Shown here: positions 1 to 7,027 of the stretch, piece after piece | Layout of the letters: every line of letters starts with the position of its first letter | How positions within the stretch are numbered: position 1 is the stretch's first letter | Source: Elusimicrobiota bacterium | GTDB taxonomy: Bacteria > Elusimicrobiota > Elusimicrobia > O2-12-FULL-59-9 | Length of the DNA stretch: 17,329 nt | Assembly (NCBI GenBank): GCA_016206405.1 | Contig: JACQRQ010000037.1 | Span: forward strand, 1 to 17,329 | Direction of reading: 5' to 3' | Translations under genes and position numbers: made by a program | Notes under the pieces: generated by a model | Database searches by the model: none | Told to the model about the DNA's origin: nothing | Seen by the model: the letters and a program-made list of their open reading frames with translations, nothing else

Positions 1-506
1 GCACCGACAAGCGGGTCAACGTGGTGACGCCGGGACTGTTCAAAAAGTATGCCGGGGCCGGCGACTATGCCGGGGCCGACGCCCGCGAGTTGGAGCAGGA
101 AATCCGCAGCACCGGCTTTTTCCGCAGCAAGGCGGCTTCCATCCGGAACGCCTGCCGCTTGATCGCGGAAAAACACGGGGGCCAAGTTCCCAAAACGATG
201 GAGGCCCTTCTGGAGCTTCCGGGCGTGGCGCGCAAGACGGCCAACGTGGTTTTGGGAAACGCCTTCGGCCTGGCCGGCGGCGTCGTGGTGGATACCCACA
301 TCAAGCGCCTAAGCTATCGCATGGGATTGTCGGAGGAAAAAACCCCGGAAAAAATCGAGCAGGATTTGATGAAGCTGGTTCCGCCCAAGGACTGGATTTG
401 GTTCAGCCACGCCATGATTTGGCACGGCCGCCGCGTCTGCAAGGCCTTATCTCCCGATTGTCCCGCCTGCGCGCTGAGGGGCTTCTGTCCAAAGAAGGGG
501 ATATGA
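1..506 (+). CDS. nth: Endonuclease III (partial, 5' end outside window)
   Basis: This is the C-terminal part of endonuclease III, a DNA glycosylase/AP lyase of base excision repair that removes oxidised pyrimidines. The reading frame is open from the window edge and begins with TDKRVN, which in the family follows the conserved LSAQC segment, so only the N-terminus is missing (167 residues visible). The helix-hairpin-helix appears as LPGVARKTANVVLG, with the Lys of RKTAN in the place of the Schiff-base lysine. The catalytic Asp lies in VVVDTHIKRL. The C-terminal [4Fe-4S] ligands are complete in the pattern C-x6-C-x2-C-x5-C, starting at CKALSPDC. The stop is followed within a few bases by an AGTGGTAR repeat array. 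Identification is secure; the true start lies upstream. Confidence 0.96.
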   Translation, partial: TDKRVNVVTPGLFKKYAGAGDYAGADARELEQEIRSTGFFRSKAASIRNACRLIAEKHGGQVPKTMEALLELPGVARKTANVVLGNAFGLAGGVVVDTHIKRLSYRMGLSEEKTPEKIEQDLMKLVPPKDWIWFSHAMIWHGRRVCKALSPDCPACALRGFCPKKGI

Positions 507-509
507 AGA

Positions 510-569
510 AGTGGTAGAGTGGTAAAGTGGCGGGGCATAGAGTGATAAAGTGGTAGAGTGGTAAAGTGG
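510..569 (+). repeat. AGTGGTAR 8-bp tandem repeat array, copy 1
   Basis: Tandem octamers sit directly after the nth stop codon. Units are AGTGGTAG (510), AGTGGTAA (518), a partial AGTGG (526), an 11-base interruption, then AGTGATAA (541), AGTGGTAG (549), AGTGGTAA (557) and AGTGG (565). The lead-in GAAGAAGTGGTAGAGTGG at 505-522 recurs exactly at 17265-17282 after the last gene. The array is purine-rich and not self-complementary. It can pair only with the oppositely oriented array at 621-669. Confidence 0.9.
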
Positions 570-620
570 GGAGCGGCGGAAGGGGGCAGCGGGGAAAATC
601 GGATGAGTTTTTGTCGTTCG

Positions 621-669
621 TTCACTCTACCACTTTACCACTGTACCACTTCCCCCATGCCACTTCCCC
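621..669 (-). repeat. AGTGGTAR 8-bp tandem repeat array, copy 2 (inverted)
   Basis: Read on the minus strand, this stretch gives AGTGGTAC, AGTGGTAA, AGTGGTAG and AGTGAA, preceded by two spaced AGTGG half-units. It begins 4 bp past the stop codon (674-676) of the minus-strand gene, so it has the same gene-relative orientation as the copy after nth. Positions 623-642 are complementary to 541-560 at 19 of 20 positions. A transcript crossing this convergent gap could therefore fold into a long hairpin with a loop of about 60 bases. Confidence 0.88.
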
Positions 670-673
670 ATCC

Positions 674-1954
674 TCATCTCGGAAACCTGCTGATGGTGAA
701 ATTTTTGGCGTAGCGGGCGATGCTTTCGACGGGCTCGCGCCGCATTTCAAGCCCCGGGTCCAAATAAAACCTCTCCCGGACTCCCGGGGCCGTCTGCCAC
801 AGGATTTCCGGATTTTCCAATTGGATCGTCTCCTTATCCCAATCGTGCCACAGCGGAATGAGCATGAGCGGGATGCCTGGTTTTATAATCCGGTCCAGGA
901 GGATGTTGAAGAGCCGCTCCCGGTACGGGGTGTTGCGCTTGAATTCCTCCTCAAATCCGTCGCATAGCTCCGCCGTTCTGGCCTCGGAAATCCCGGCGGC
1001 GAGCAGCAGCCGGGTCAAGAGTTGTTTGCGGCCGCGCGAGATCTTCCCGGATTCCAGAACGCCGCGGTTGAGCAGCGGGAATAAAACCTCCAAGAAGAGC
1101 CGGCGCTGGGTCCACTGCGGCGCCTGGCCCGCGACATCGGCCAGGGTTTTTGGAGGCAGCAATCCTTCTTCCGCCAGCCGCGCCAGAAATTCGCCTTTGT
1201 CGAAATCCATCTCATGTTTGCTCAAGGCGGTGACGAATTCCCGCGCCGTATAAAGCAGCCGGGAGTTGCGGGGCTCTCCCCCGGCTTGCGCCAAGGCCAC
1301 GGCGTGGCCGGGCTTGAGATGCGCGATAAACCGGAAGCCCGCCTCGGTCGGGGCGCTTTTTCCCAGGAAGAGCGCCCTTTGCAGCCAGCCCAGGCGGCTC
1401 GGTTGGCGGTCGAGGCTGATATGAAGGGTCCTGGCGATTCCGGCGTAGAAGCTGCTGGTAAACCAATCCAGGGAGTCAAGGGCGAAAGGGTCTACGGCGA
1501 TGAGCAGCCGCGGGTAGCTCCGCGCCCAGCCGGAACGGTAAAGGAAAGTGCCGATATGAAAGACATGCTGGTAAAGGGCCAGGGAAAAAAGGCGCATTTT
1601 CTTTCCGGCCTCAGGATGCGAAAACAGAATCAAAAAACAGCAATCCCGGTCCGAGAGGCGCTTAAACTGCTTAAGCAGCGGCAAAATATTTTCTTGGCGG
1701 GCTTGGCTTTCAGGGACGAGCTTCTGCAGATGGGATGGGTTGATGAGGCTCAAGAGCGCGTCGTGGAACCAAAACAGGATTCCGGAGCCGCTTAAGAGCA
1801 GCAGCCAGCCGGCCAGCCGCCCGAGCGCGTTGACGAGCGGGTCTACGGCCGTTCTTCTTAGAGCGCGCCAAAGGGTGTCGGGTTGGACGGAGCGGGAGGA
1901 CCAGTAATCCGTCAAACGAGAGATGAGGCGCTCCGTCGGCGAAGGGGGCCTCAC
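674..1954 (-). CDS. Hypothetical protein with one N-terminal membrane segment
   Basis: I do not recognise this 426-residue protein. It starts with GTG at 1954, preceded on the minus strand by a GGGGGA stretch that can serve as ribosome binding site. Residues about 46-72 (starting GRLAGWLLLLSGSGILFWF) form one strongly hydrophobic segment, after a basic N-terminus. The remainder, about 350 residues, looks soluble with mixed helix and strand; FRFIAHLKPGHAVALAQAGG and KPGIPLMLIPLWHDW stand out as possible core segments. No catalytic signature is clear; a resemblance of the second segment to acyltransferase-like folds is only an impression. It lies 31 bp after the amidase stop on the same strand and is probably cotranscribed with it, which hints at an envelope role. 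Its 3' end abuts an AGTGGTAR array. Confidence 0.8.
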   Translation of the reverse strand: MRPPSPTERLISRLTDYWSSRSVQPDTLWRALRRTAVDPLVNALGRLAGWLLLLSGSGILFWFHDALLSLINPSHLQKLVPESQARQENILPLLKQFKRLSDRDCCFLILFSHPEAGKKMRLFSLALYQHVFHIGTFLYRSGWARSYPRLLIAVDPFALDSLDWFTSSFYAGIARTLHISLDRQPSRLGWLQRALFLGKSAPTEAGFRFIAHLKPGHAVALAQAGGEPRNSRLLYTAREFVTALSKHEMDFDKGEFLARLAEEGLLPPKTLADVAGQAPQWTQRRLFLEVLFPLLNRGVLESGKISRGRKQLLTRLLLAAGISEARTAELCDGFEEEFKRNTPYRERLFNILLDRIIKPGIPLMLIPLWHDWDKETIQLENPEILWQTAPGVRERFYLDPGLEMRREPVESIARYAKNFTISRFPR

Positions 1955-1985
1955 GGCGGTCCCCCGGGCGTCGCCTCCGAGGGGA

Positions 1986-3887
1986 TCACGGGACGGCCTC
2001 CGGTTTTAGGACCGTCTGTTTTTTTCTTTCCGACTCCAGAAATTTCTCGATGCCCTCATAAATCGAGGCGGCCAAATTTTTCTGGAAGTCCGCCTGCAGG
2101 AGCTTCTCCTCCTGCTCCGGAAAAATCATGTAGGCGCATTCCACCAAAATCGCCGGCATCTCCGGCATGCGGGCGACGTAAAGGTTTCCATAGCGCAGCC
2201 CTTCATCCGGCAAGGGGATATTTTTTTGAAAGGCTTTGTGCACGGCCCCGGCCAGAGCCATGGAATGAGGGTGGTAGTAATAGACGGAAAAACCGCGCGG
2301 CTCCGCGAAAGGGTTGGTTCCGTCCGGAAGGGCGTTATTGTGGATGCTGACGAAAAGCTCTCCCCCGCCGGTCCGGGCGATATCGGGCCTGGCGGTCAAA
2401 GAGACTTCCTCGGTGGCGCCGCGCGTGAGCGCCACCCGCGCCCCCGCTTTTTCCAGCATCTCCTTGAGCGGCCGGGCGATGAGGAAATTGACGTCTTTTT
2501 CAAAATAGCCGAGCGGGCTGACGGCGCCGTTGCCTGAGGCGTGGCCGGGGTCCAGGACGATGCTGCGGCCTTTGAGCACAGGCTCGACGCCGGCCAGCGC
2601 GGGGGCCCTGCGGATGCGGATATTGAGCTGGCCCGACTCGTAGGCCGCGCCATAGCCCCACCAAGCCTGCCCGGGATTGAGCGCGATGTCGATGCGGGTC
2701 ACCAAAGTTTGCGCCTGCCTCCAGGTAATTTTCTCAACGAGCGAGTCCTTGGGATCATAGACGATCCAGTTGATGTGGCTGGCGGTGTAGTAGAGTTGGA
2801 GGGTCAAGCCGCCGCCGTTTTCCGCCGGATAAATCGCGAAGGGCACCTGCTCCGATAAGCCGATGGAGACGGTGGTGGCGCCGGGGCCGGCCGCCGTTTT
2901 GACGGAGTAAGGCACGGCTTGAGGCGGCGCCGCGCCCTCCAGGCGGCGCACGTCGTTTTTTTGGAGCCAGCCGGATTCCGCGCCGGACAGGAACGCCCGC
3001 AGCTCTTGGCCGACGGCGCCGTCCACGATGAAGCGCGTGCCCTTTTGCGGGAAAAGCATGTAGCCCTCGCCCGGGCCGGTTTTGAGCACGACGGTCTCGG
3101 TCGCCGTCTCCACCACATACGGGGCCGCTCCCGCGCTGAGGCGGCCCGGCGCGCGCGCTTTCAGGGAGGACCAGAAACCGCGCTTGAGCTTGAACTCGAT
3201 GCGCGCGCCTTGAGCCTCGTCGCCCGGCCGGATGCGGTAGAGGCCGCGGTAAAGGCCGGATTGGCCCGGGGTCTCCGCCAGGGGCAGGCGGCGGCGCAGG
3301 CCTTCGATCGCGAATTCGCCCTTGAGGCCGGGCGTGGCGCTCAGTCCGACTTCGAGCCAGTCGCCCGCCGCGAGGCTCTGATCCGATGCCGGAAAAACGC
3401 TCCCGGCGACGATCTCGAAGGCGCCCGTCGAGGGCGAAGGCAGGGGGCGCTCCACATAGAGGGTGTGCGCGGCGTCCGTCGTCCGTCCTTCCAAAGAGGC
3501 GCTCAAGCGGAGGTTGAATTCGCCGGGCGAGACCGGCAGGTAGTGCAGAAAGCCTCCGGTTTTATAGACCTTGACCGGCTGGCCGTTGACCGTCAGAACC
3601 GGCTTGGGGCTTTCGGGGGGCAGCGGGGCGGCGGGCACGGCGCTCGACAACGTGACTGATCCGAGGATGAAGGTCGCCGGCTTGAAAGGGACCGTGCTGC
3701 CTTGCGGCGGATAGCTGACCTGAATAAACGGCCCCTGAGCGAACGCTGGAGCGGCCCAGAACAGGCCGGCCCACCCCAGCCCGCGAAGGAGGTTTTTTAT
3801 TTTCCTTATTTGACTAAAACGTTTCCAGGCCTGCGGGGAGGATCGTTCGGCGGACGAGGGGTGATTTTCCCGTTTTCTTCTTCCCAT
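1986..3887 (-). CDS. N-acetylmuramoyl-L-alanine amidase (Amidase_3, AmiC-like), exported
   Basis: This is a zinc amidase that cleaves the bond between N-acetylmuramic acid and L-Ala in peptidoglycan, acting in the periplasm. Numbered from the ATG at 3887 (633 aa), the catalytic domain covers about 440-620. Zinc ligands are visible as His449 (LDPGH), Glu463 (GYFEKDVNF) and His516 (VSIHNNA), with catalytic Glu583 (ILVECAYM). A hydrophobic signal segment lies at 33-50, ending PAFA before QGPF. Residues 51-145 look like an Ig-like beta domain, 255-316 like an SH3-type fold, and 330-427 like an AMIN-type beta region. The start is uncertain. The only ATG overlaps the ferredoxin gene by 82 bp, has no Shine-Dalgarno, and gives a 32-residue charged extension before the signal core. 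A start at the ATA codon at 3800, just after AAGGA, would give an ideal signal peptide (MKNLLRGLGWAGLF). Confidence 0.93.
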   Translation of the reverse strand: MGRRKRENHPSSAERSSPQAWKRFSQIRKIKNLLRGLGWAGLFWAAPAFAQGPFIQVSYPPQGSTVPFKPATFILGSVTLSSAVPAAPLPPESPKPVLTVNGQPVKVYKTGGFLHYLPVSPGEFNLRLSASLEGRTTDAAHTLYVERPLPSPSTGAFEIVAGSVFPASDQSLAAGDWLEVGLSATPGLKGEFAIEGLRRRLPLAETPGQSGLYRGLYRIRPGDEAQGARIEFKLKRGFWSSLKARAPGRLSAGAAPYVVETATETVVLKTGPGEGYMLFPQKGTRFIVDGAVGQELRAFLSGAESGWLQKNDVRRLEGAAPPQAVPYSVKTAAGPGATTVSIGLSEQVPFAIYPAENGGGLTLQLYYTASHINWIVYDPKDSLVEKITWRQAQTLVTRIDIALNPGQAWWGYGAAYESGQLNIRIRRAPALAGVEPVLKGRSIVLDPGHASGNGAVSPLGYFEKDVNFLIARPLKEMLEKAGARVALTRGATEEVSLTARPDIARTGGGELFVSIHNNALPDGTNPFAEPRGFSVYYYHPHSMALAGAVHKAFQKNIPLPDEGLRYGNLYVARMPEMPAILVECAYMIFPEQEEKLLQADFQKNLAASIYEGIEKFLESERKKQTVLKPEAVP

Positions 3888-4132
3888 TTTTTGGAGGCTT
3901 CCGTCAGTTCCTGGTTGATCTTGGCGTAGTCCGCGGCCTCATCGACCGAGCCCACGATGGCCCCAACGGGGCACTCCGGAAGGCAGACGCCGCAGTCGAT
4001 GCAGACGTCCGGATCGATGATCATGAAAGGCTGGTCCTGATAAGGGGTCGGATGAATGCATTCCACGGGGCAAACATCCACACAGGCGGCATATTGCTCT
4101 CCAAGACATTTTTCGGTGATAACATGGGACAT
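3806..4132 (-). CDS. fdxA: Ferredoxin, FdxA-like (7Fe type, [3Fe-4S] plus [4Fe-4S])
   Basis: A 108-residue low-potential electron carrier of the cytoplasm. Cysteines at 9, 17, 21, 25, 44, 47, 50 and 54 match the FdxA/FdI layout. By that pattern Cys9, Cys17 and Cys54 would bind a [3Fe-4S] cluster, and Cys21, Cys44, Cys47 and Cys50 a [4Fe-4S] cluster. The residue two places after Cys9 is Gly and the next is Glu, so the extra Cys found in two-[4Fe-4S] ferredoxins is absent. The core CIDCGVCLPECPVGAI is classical. The C-terminal 45 residues are a charged tail, as in the longer FdxA proteins. A clear AGGAGG lies 12 bp upstream of the ATG. Its stop overlaps the upstream-extended amidase frame. The redox partner cannot be told from these neighbours. 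Confidence 0.93.
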   Translation of the reverse strand: MSHVITEKCLGEQYAACVDVCPVECIHPTPYQDQPFMIIDPDVCIDCGVCLPECPVGAIVGSVDEAADYAKINQELTEASKKWEEENGKITPRPPNDPPRRPGNVLVK

Positions 4133-4143
4133 GGACTGTGTTG

Positions 4144-4151
4144 ACCTCCTG
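4144..4151 (-). promoter_or_regulatory. Strong Shine-Dalgarno for ferredoxin
   Basis: Read on the minus strand this is AGGAGGTC, 12 bp before the ferredoxin ATG. It is the best ribosome binding site in the minus-strand cluster and fixes the ferredoxin start. Confidence 0.75.
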
Positions 4152-4201
4152 TTTGCTTTGTCCTGAAAGAAACTGCTAACCTTAAGCGAAAAACCGGCGG
4201 C

Positions 4202-4543
4202 TTAATTCCTTGTGTACTCCGACAGCGGAATTTCCCAGACGAGCGAGGGCTCCGATTCGGCCGCCATCGGGGACACGAAAAGGACGCTCGTCTTGTTGAC
4301 GCCCAGGATGGGTTTCCGGAACAAAACTTTGTTCGAGTCCAGGCCGTAGACGGCGGCGTCGGCCAATTGCAGAATGCCGCTGGCGCCCCGGTCGGCGTGC
4401 CAAATCATGTCGGAGATCCGGCGGCAAGGGGTATGGCTGGGCGCCCGGACTATCCCTTCGATGCGATGCAAAGCTGTGCGCAGTTCGATCCAAATGTCGC
4501 GTGTCGGCTGGTTTTTCTCTTGATCTTTCTTTTTTTCTTCCAC
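4202..4543 (-). CDS. Small conserved-looking hypothetical protein (DUF6812-like pattern)
   Basis: A 113-residue soluble protein with no signal peptide. The N-terminus is very rich in Lys and Glu. The body has the pattern DIWIELRTALHRIEG, then RRISDMIW, LADAAVYGL, and GVNKTSVLFVSP. That order (HRIEG, R-x-SD, L-x-DA-x-V, NK-x-x-x-x-F) resembles the small beta-barrel family I know as DUF6812, but I cannot confirm it. Two GTG starts are possible. The one at 4543 has GAGGTG six bases upstream and is preferred; the one at 4552 adds three residues and lacks a ribosome binding site. It is divergent from the barrel gene at 4558 with only 14 bp between start codons, and is the first gene of the minus-strand run, 69 bp before ferredoxin. 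Confidence 0.72.
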   Translation of the reverse strand: MEEKKKDQEKNQPTRDIWIELRTALHRIEGIVRAPSHTPCRRISDMIWHADRGASGILQLADAAVYGLDSNKVLFRKPILGVNKTSVLFVSPMAAESEPSLVWEIPLSEYTRN

Positions 4544-4557
4544 GATAGGCACCTCGG

Positions 4558-5889
4558 GTGAAAAAACTCGCTCTCATTGTAACTGTTTTGTTCCTGAGTG
4601 TCAATCGCGCGTCCGGGGCCCCTTTTTCCGACAAATGGGAATTCAGCGGCAGCCTGGCCCTGACTTGGCGCGGGCTGGGACCTGCCTTCCACGCCGCGGA
4701 GGTGGAGGTCGAAAACTCCCTTTTTTTGCCGGGCACCTACCTCTCCGTGGATGGGCCGGTTTTGTCCGGGATTCCCTTCCGCCTGGAGATGACCACCGAC
4801 GTCCAGGGCCAGCCCCGCATTTCCCAGATCCTCGCGGCGCATAAAAGCTGGAGGCACTTCAATTTCGCGATGGGAAAATTCCTGATTCCCTACGGCGCGT
4901 ACAACCGCAGGCGCTACCGGCCCGACCAATACCTGACCATCACCCACCCCCTGTTTTACGCCGACCCCAGGAATTTGGACGCGGTGATCCGGCTGAATCT
5001 GCCGCACCCTCTTTTCAGCGCCGGCTACACGGATATCGGAGCGGAGATCAGCTTTTTCCCGGACGCCGAAAGCATTTGGGCTCCTTACCAAGCGCAGTTC
5101 TACGCGGTCAACGGCTTGGCGGAGAGCCGGGAGCAGGGCCGCCCCTTTCCTAGCTCCCAAGTGCTGGTGATCGCCCCGCTCTCGCCCAACGGCGTGGACA
5201 TGGATTGGAACCATCAAAACACCGATTTCAGGGACAACAACGACACCAAGTCGGTGGGAGGGCGCCTGGAGTTTCGCCTCGGCGATTTCAGGTCGCCTTT
5301 GTCGCTGCCCGCGATCAGAAGCCTCGACGTGGGCTTTTCGGCGATGGGGGGGCGCTACGACATCGATGACACGCTCAAATACGGCATCTACGGTGCGGAC
5401 CTTTTCCTGCAATGGGGCGATCTCTCGTTCAACTCGGAGTTCAACTACTCCTCGCTGGATTTCCGCTCGCCTCTGATCACGACCATCATCGCGAGCACCG
5501 GCACGACGCTGGTTTCCGCCGATCTTCCGGCCGACAAAGATTACGTCCGCGGCTACTCCTTCCAAGCCGCCATGCCTCTGCCGCTGCCGGAGTTTCTGTG
5601 GGGGCTGGGAGGCAAGCTCACGGGCGTGCTCGGCTACGACTATATGCAGCGCTACGGGCCCGAACTCACCCTTCGCAACGGCTCCGTCCTCGTCAACGGG
5701 CAGGAATTTTTTCAAATCAACGTCTTCACCGGAAAGGGGCGCGTTCACCGCAGGATCAAGAAGCATACCGCGGCGCTCAACTACCGCATCCGCGACAATT
5801 TTTCAATAAAGTGGGAGCTCACTTCCTGGGAGCTTGAAGGCCACCTGGATCTTTACCAGTGGGCGGTTTCCTCGGTTTTCAATTTTTAG
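4558..5889 (+). CDS. Outer-membrane beta-barrel (porin-like) protein
   Basis: A 443-residue exported protein with a GTG start followed by a typical signal peptide (MKKLALIVTVLFLSVNRASG, cleavage near residue 21). The mature part is made of alternating polar and hydrophobic strands rich in Tyr, Phe and Gly, with acidic loops such as the NDTK region. It ends in Phe (WAVSSVFNF), the usual C-terminal strand signal for the BAM complex. The segment MGKFLIPYGAYNRRRYRPDQ resembles the strand and loop seen in phosphate-selective or carbohydrate porins of Gram-negative bacteria, but the substrate is not evident. The ribosome binding site is weak. The hydrolase gene follows after 17 bp, so the two are likely cotranscribed. 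Confidence 0.83.
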   Translation: MKKLALIVTVLFLSVNRASGAPFSDKWEFSGSLALTWRGLGPAFHAAEVEVENSLFLPGTYLSVDGPVLSGIPFRLEMTTDVQGQPRISQILAAHKSWRHFNFAMGKFLIPYGAYNRRRYRPDQYLTITHPLFYADPRNLDAVIRLNLPHPLFSAGYTDIGAEISFFPDAESIWAPYQAQFYAVNGLAESREQGRPFPSSQVLVIAPLSPNGVDMDWNHQNTDFRDNNDTKSVGGRLEFRLGDFRSPLSLPAIRSLDVGFSAMGGRYDIDDTLKYGIYGADLFLQWGDLSFNSEFNYSSLDFRSPLITTIIASTGTTLVSADLPADKDYVRGYSFQAAMPLPLPEFLWGLGGKLTGVLGYDYMQRYGPELTLRNGSVLVNGQEFFQINVFTGKGRVHRRIKKHTAALNYRIRDNFSIKWELTSWELEGHLDLYQWAVSSVFNF

Positions 5890-5906
5890 CCGGAGCCAAG
5901 GCGCGG

Positions 5907-6959
5907 ATGCGAAGCCATCAAGCCACGTGGATTTTGACGCTTTGGGCCCTGGGTCTTTCCCAAGCCGCCGGCGCCGCCGCGCCTCGTCACGCTCCACTGG
6001 AGCTTCCATCGTCCCTGAGCTCCGCGAAGGGGCCGGCGCTTCCGGGTACTCGAAGCTCTGCGCAGAGTGCCGCCGGCTTCCTGAATTATGACGCCCGCGA
6101 GAAATTCGTCAGCACCGCGACGCTGGTTTTTTCCGACGCCGAGCGCCGCGTGTTTGAGGTCCGCATGCCCTCCGCGCGGCGGGGCTTTCACGCCTCCAAC
6201 GACACGATTTGGGGGCGCTTCTACGTTCCGGCGCGGGGGCGCGGCCCCTGGCCCGCGGTGATCCTCCTTCCCGTCCTGGCGGCCCCAAACACATGGATCG
6301 AGGAAAGATTCGCGGACGCTCTGTTGAGCGGAGGAAACGCGGTTTTTTTGGTGGAGCTTCCTTTTCAATTTCACCGGCTGCCGCGGGACCCGCGCTATCC
6401 TTCGGGCATCACCGGCCTTCACACCGGTCCGCTCTTTTTCGGGCGCTCGCCCCAAAGCCTGGCCGCGCACGCCGAGCAGGCCGTATTGGACGTGCGGCGC
6501 GCCAGGACCTGGCTCGGGAGGCGGCCGGAGGTGGACGGCCGGCGCGTCGGGCTTCTGGGCGTGAGCTTGGGGGCCATCGTCGGCTCGATCGTATTCGCCG
6601 TCGACGACCGGTTTCAGGCGGGCGCTTTTTTCCTGGGAGGAGCGGATTTCGCGGATTTGATCCAACACAGCGCGATGACGCGCGGCGTGGTCGACCGCCT
6701 CAGGCTCTCCCCGGAGGAACTCTCCCGGCATTTAAGGCCCTTCGATCCCAGGCTTTATCGCGGTTCCGGGAACTCAAGGCCCGTGCTGCTCATCAACGCT
6801 TGGTTCGACCGCGTCGTGCCGAGGGCCAATGCCCGCAAGCTCCAGGAGGCTTTCCCCCGCGCCGGCCAAAAGTGGATTCCATTCGGGCATTACACGTCGA
6901 TTCTTGCCATTTTCTGGGTGCGCCAAACGGCGGCCCGTTTTTTTTCTGGGCATCTTTAA
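5907..6959 (+). CDS. Exported alpha/beta hydrolase
   Basis: A 350-residue serine hydrolase of the alpha/beta fold, probably periplasmic or lipid-associated. Starting at the ATG at 5907, which has GGAG 11 bp upstream, gives a signal peptide with hydrophobic core WILTLWALGLSQAAGAA. A GTG at 5859 is also in frame but would overlap the barrel gene and spoil the signal. The catalytic triad is visible as Ser220 in GVSLG, Asp301 in NAWFDRVVP and His328 in PFGHYTS. The oxyanion region starts at WPAVILLPVLAAPNTW (about 115-130). The architecture resembles acetylxylan-esterase or dienelactone-hydrolase-like proteins, with Asp in the NxxxD region and a short lid around 170-200. Substrate unknown; pairing with a porin suggests processing of an imported ester or peptide. 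Confidence 0.85.
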   Translation: MRSHQATWILTLWALGLSQAAGAAAPRHAPLELPSSLSSAKGPALPGTRSSAQSAAGFLNYDAREKFVSTATLVFSDAERRVFEVRMPSARRGFHASNDTIWGRFYVPARGRGPWPAVILLPVLAAPNTWIEERFADALLSGGNAVFLVELPFQFHRLPRDPRYPSGITGLHTGPLFFGRSPQSLAAHAEQAVLDVRRARTWLGRRPEVDGRRVGLLGVSLGAIVGSIVFAVDDRFQAGAFFLGGADFADLIQHSAMTRGVVDRLRLSPEELSRHLRPFDPRLYRGSGNSRPVLLINAWFDRVVPRANARKLQEAFPRAGQKWIPFGHYTSILAIFWVRQTAARFFSGHL

Positions 6960-6960
6960 G

Positions 6961-6966
6961 TATAAT
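6961..6966 (+). promoter_or_regulatory. Perfect TATAAT -10 box, putative promoter of the ten-gene run
   Basis: TATAAT occurs directly after the hydrolase stop codon and 61 bp before the ATG at 7028, in a short AT-rich stretch of otherwise GC-rich DNA. The -35 region 17 bp upstream is only a T-run (6938-6945), so -35 support is poor. A start site near 6973 would place the following inverted repeat at the very 5' end of the transcript. Confidence 0.55.
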
Positions 6967-6973
6967 ACGTGAT

Positions 6974-7025
6974 GGGTCGTAACGAAATAATATGAGCAAT
7001 TGGGCATAGTATTTCGTTAAGACCC
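6974..7025 (+). promoter_or_regulatory. Long inverted repeat filling the leader of the ten-gene run
   Basis: The arm GGGTCGTAACGAAATA (6974-6989) and the arm TATTTCGTTAAGACCC (7010-7025) are complementary at 15 of 16 positions, with a 20-base loop. Inside the loop TATG (6991-6994) can pair with CATA (7005-7008). The repeat starts about 8 bp after a TATAAT box and ends two bases before the ATG at 7028, and there is no Shine-Dalgarno between them. There is no T-run after it, so it is not a standard terminator. It could be an RNA structure controlling translation or a paired operator site. Confidence 0.75.
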
Positions 7026-7027
7026 CT

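Noticed and set aside
505..669. Possible CRISPR array in the repeat region.
   Set aside because: The unit is 8 bp and contiguous, with no 25-40 bp repeat and no spacers of even length, and there are no cas genes.
314..967. Open frames through the AGTGGTAR repeats that would encode LYHFTTLPLYH-type repeats.
   Set aside because: An 8-bp repeat without stops automatically gives an 8-residue peptide repeat. No ribosome site or domain supports translation, and the frames run into flanking genes.
1988..2026. GACGG...CCGTC stem followed by a T-run on the plus strand.
   Set aside because: It is inside the 3' end of the minus-strand amidase gene, and no plus-strand gene ends there.
4450..5766. A 438-codon open frame antisense to the barrel gene.
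   Set aside because: The opposite strand has a signal peptide, beta-strand pattern and terminal Phe. The antisense product is Arg/Gly/Gln/His-rich with no motif, as expected for a shadow in GC-rich DNA.
5859..5906. Upstream GTG start for the alpha/beta hydrolase.
   Set aside because: It would overlap the barrel gene and put 16 residues before a good signal peptide; the ATG at 5907 has a GGAG site.
6925..6945. Hairpin AAACGG-CGGC-CCGTTT followed by T residues, like an intrinsic terminator.
   Set aside because: It lies before the hydrolase stop codon (6957-6959), so termination there would leave an mRNA without a stop. The stem is only 6 bp; probably chance.
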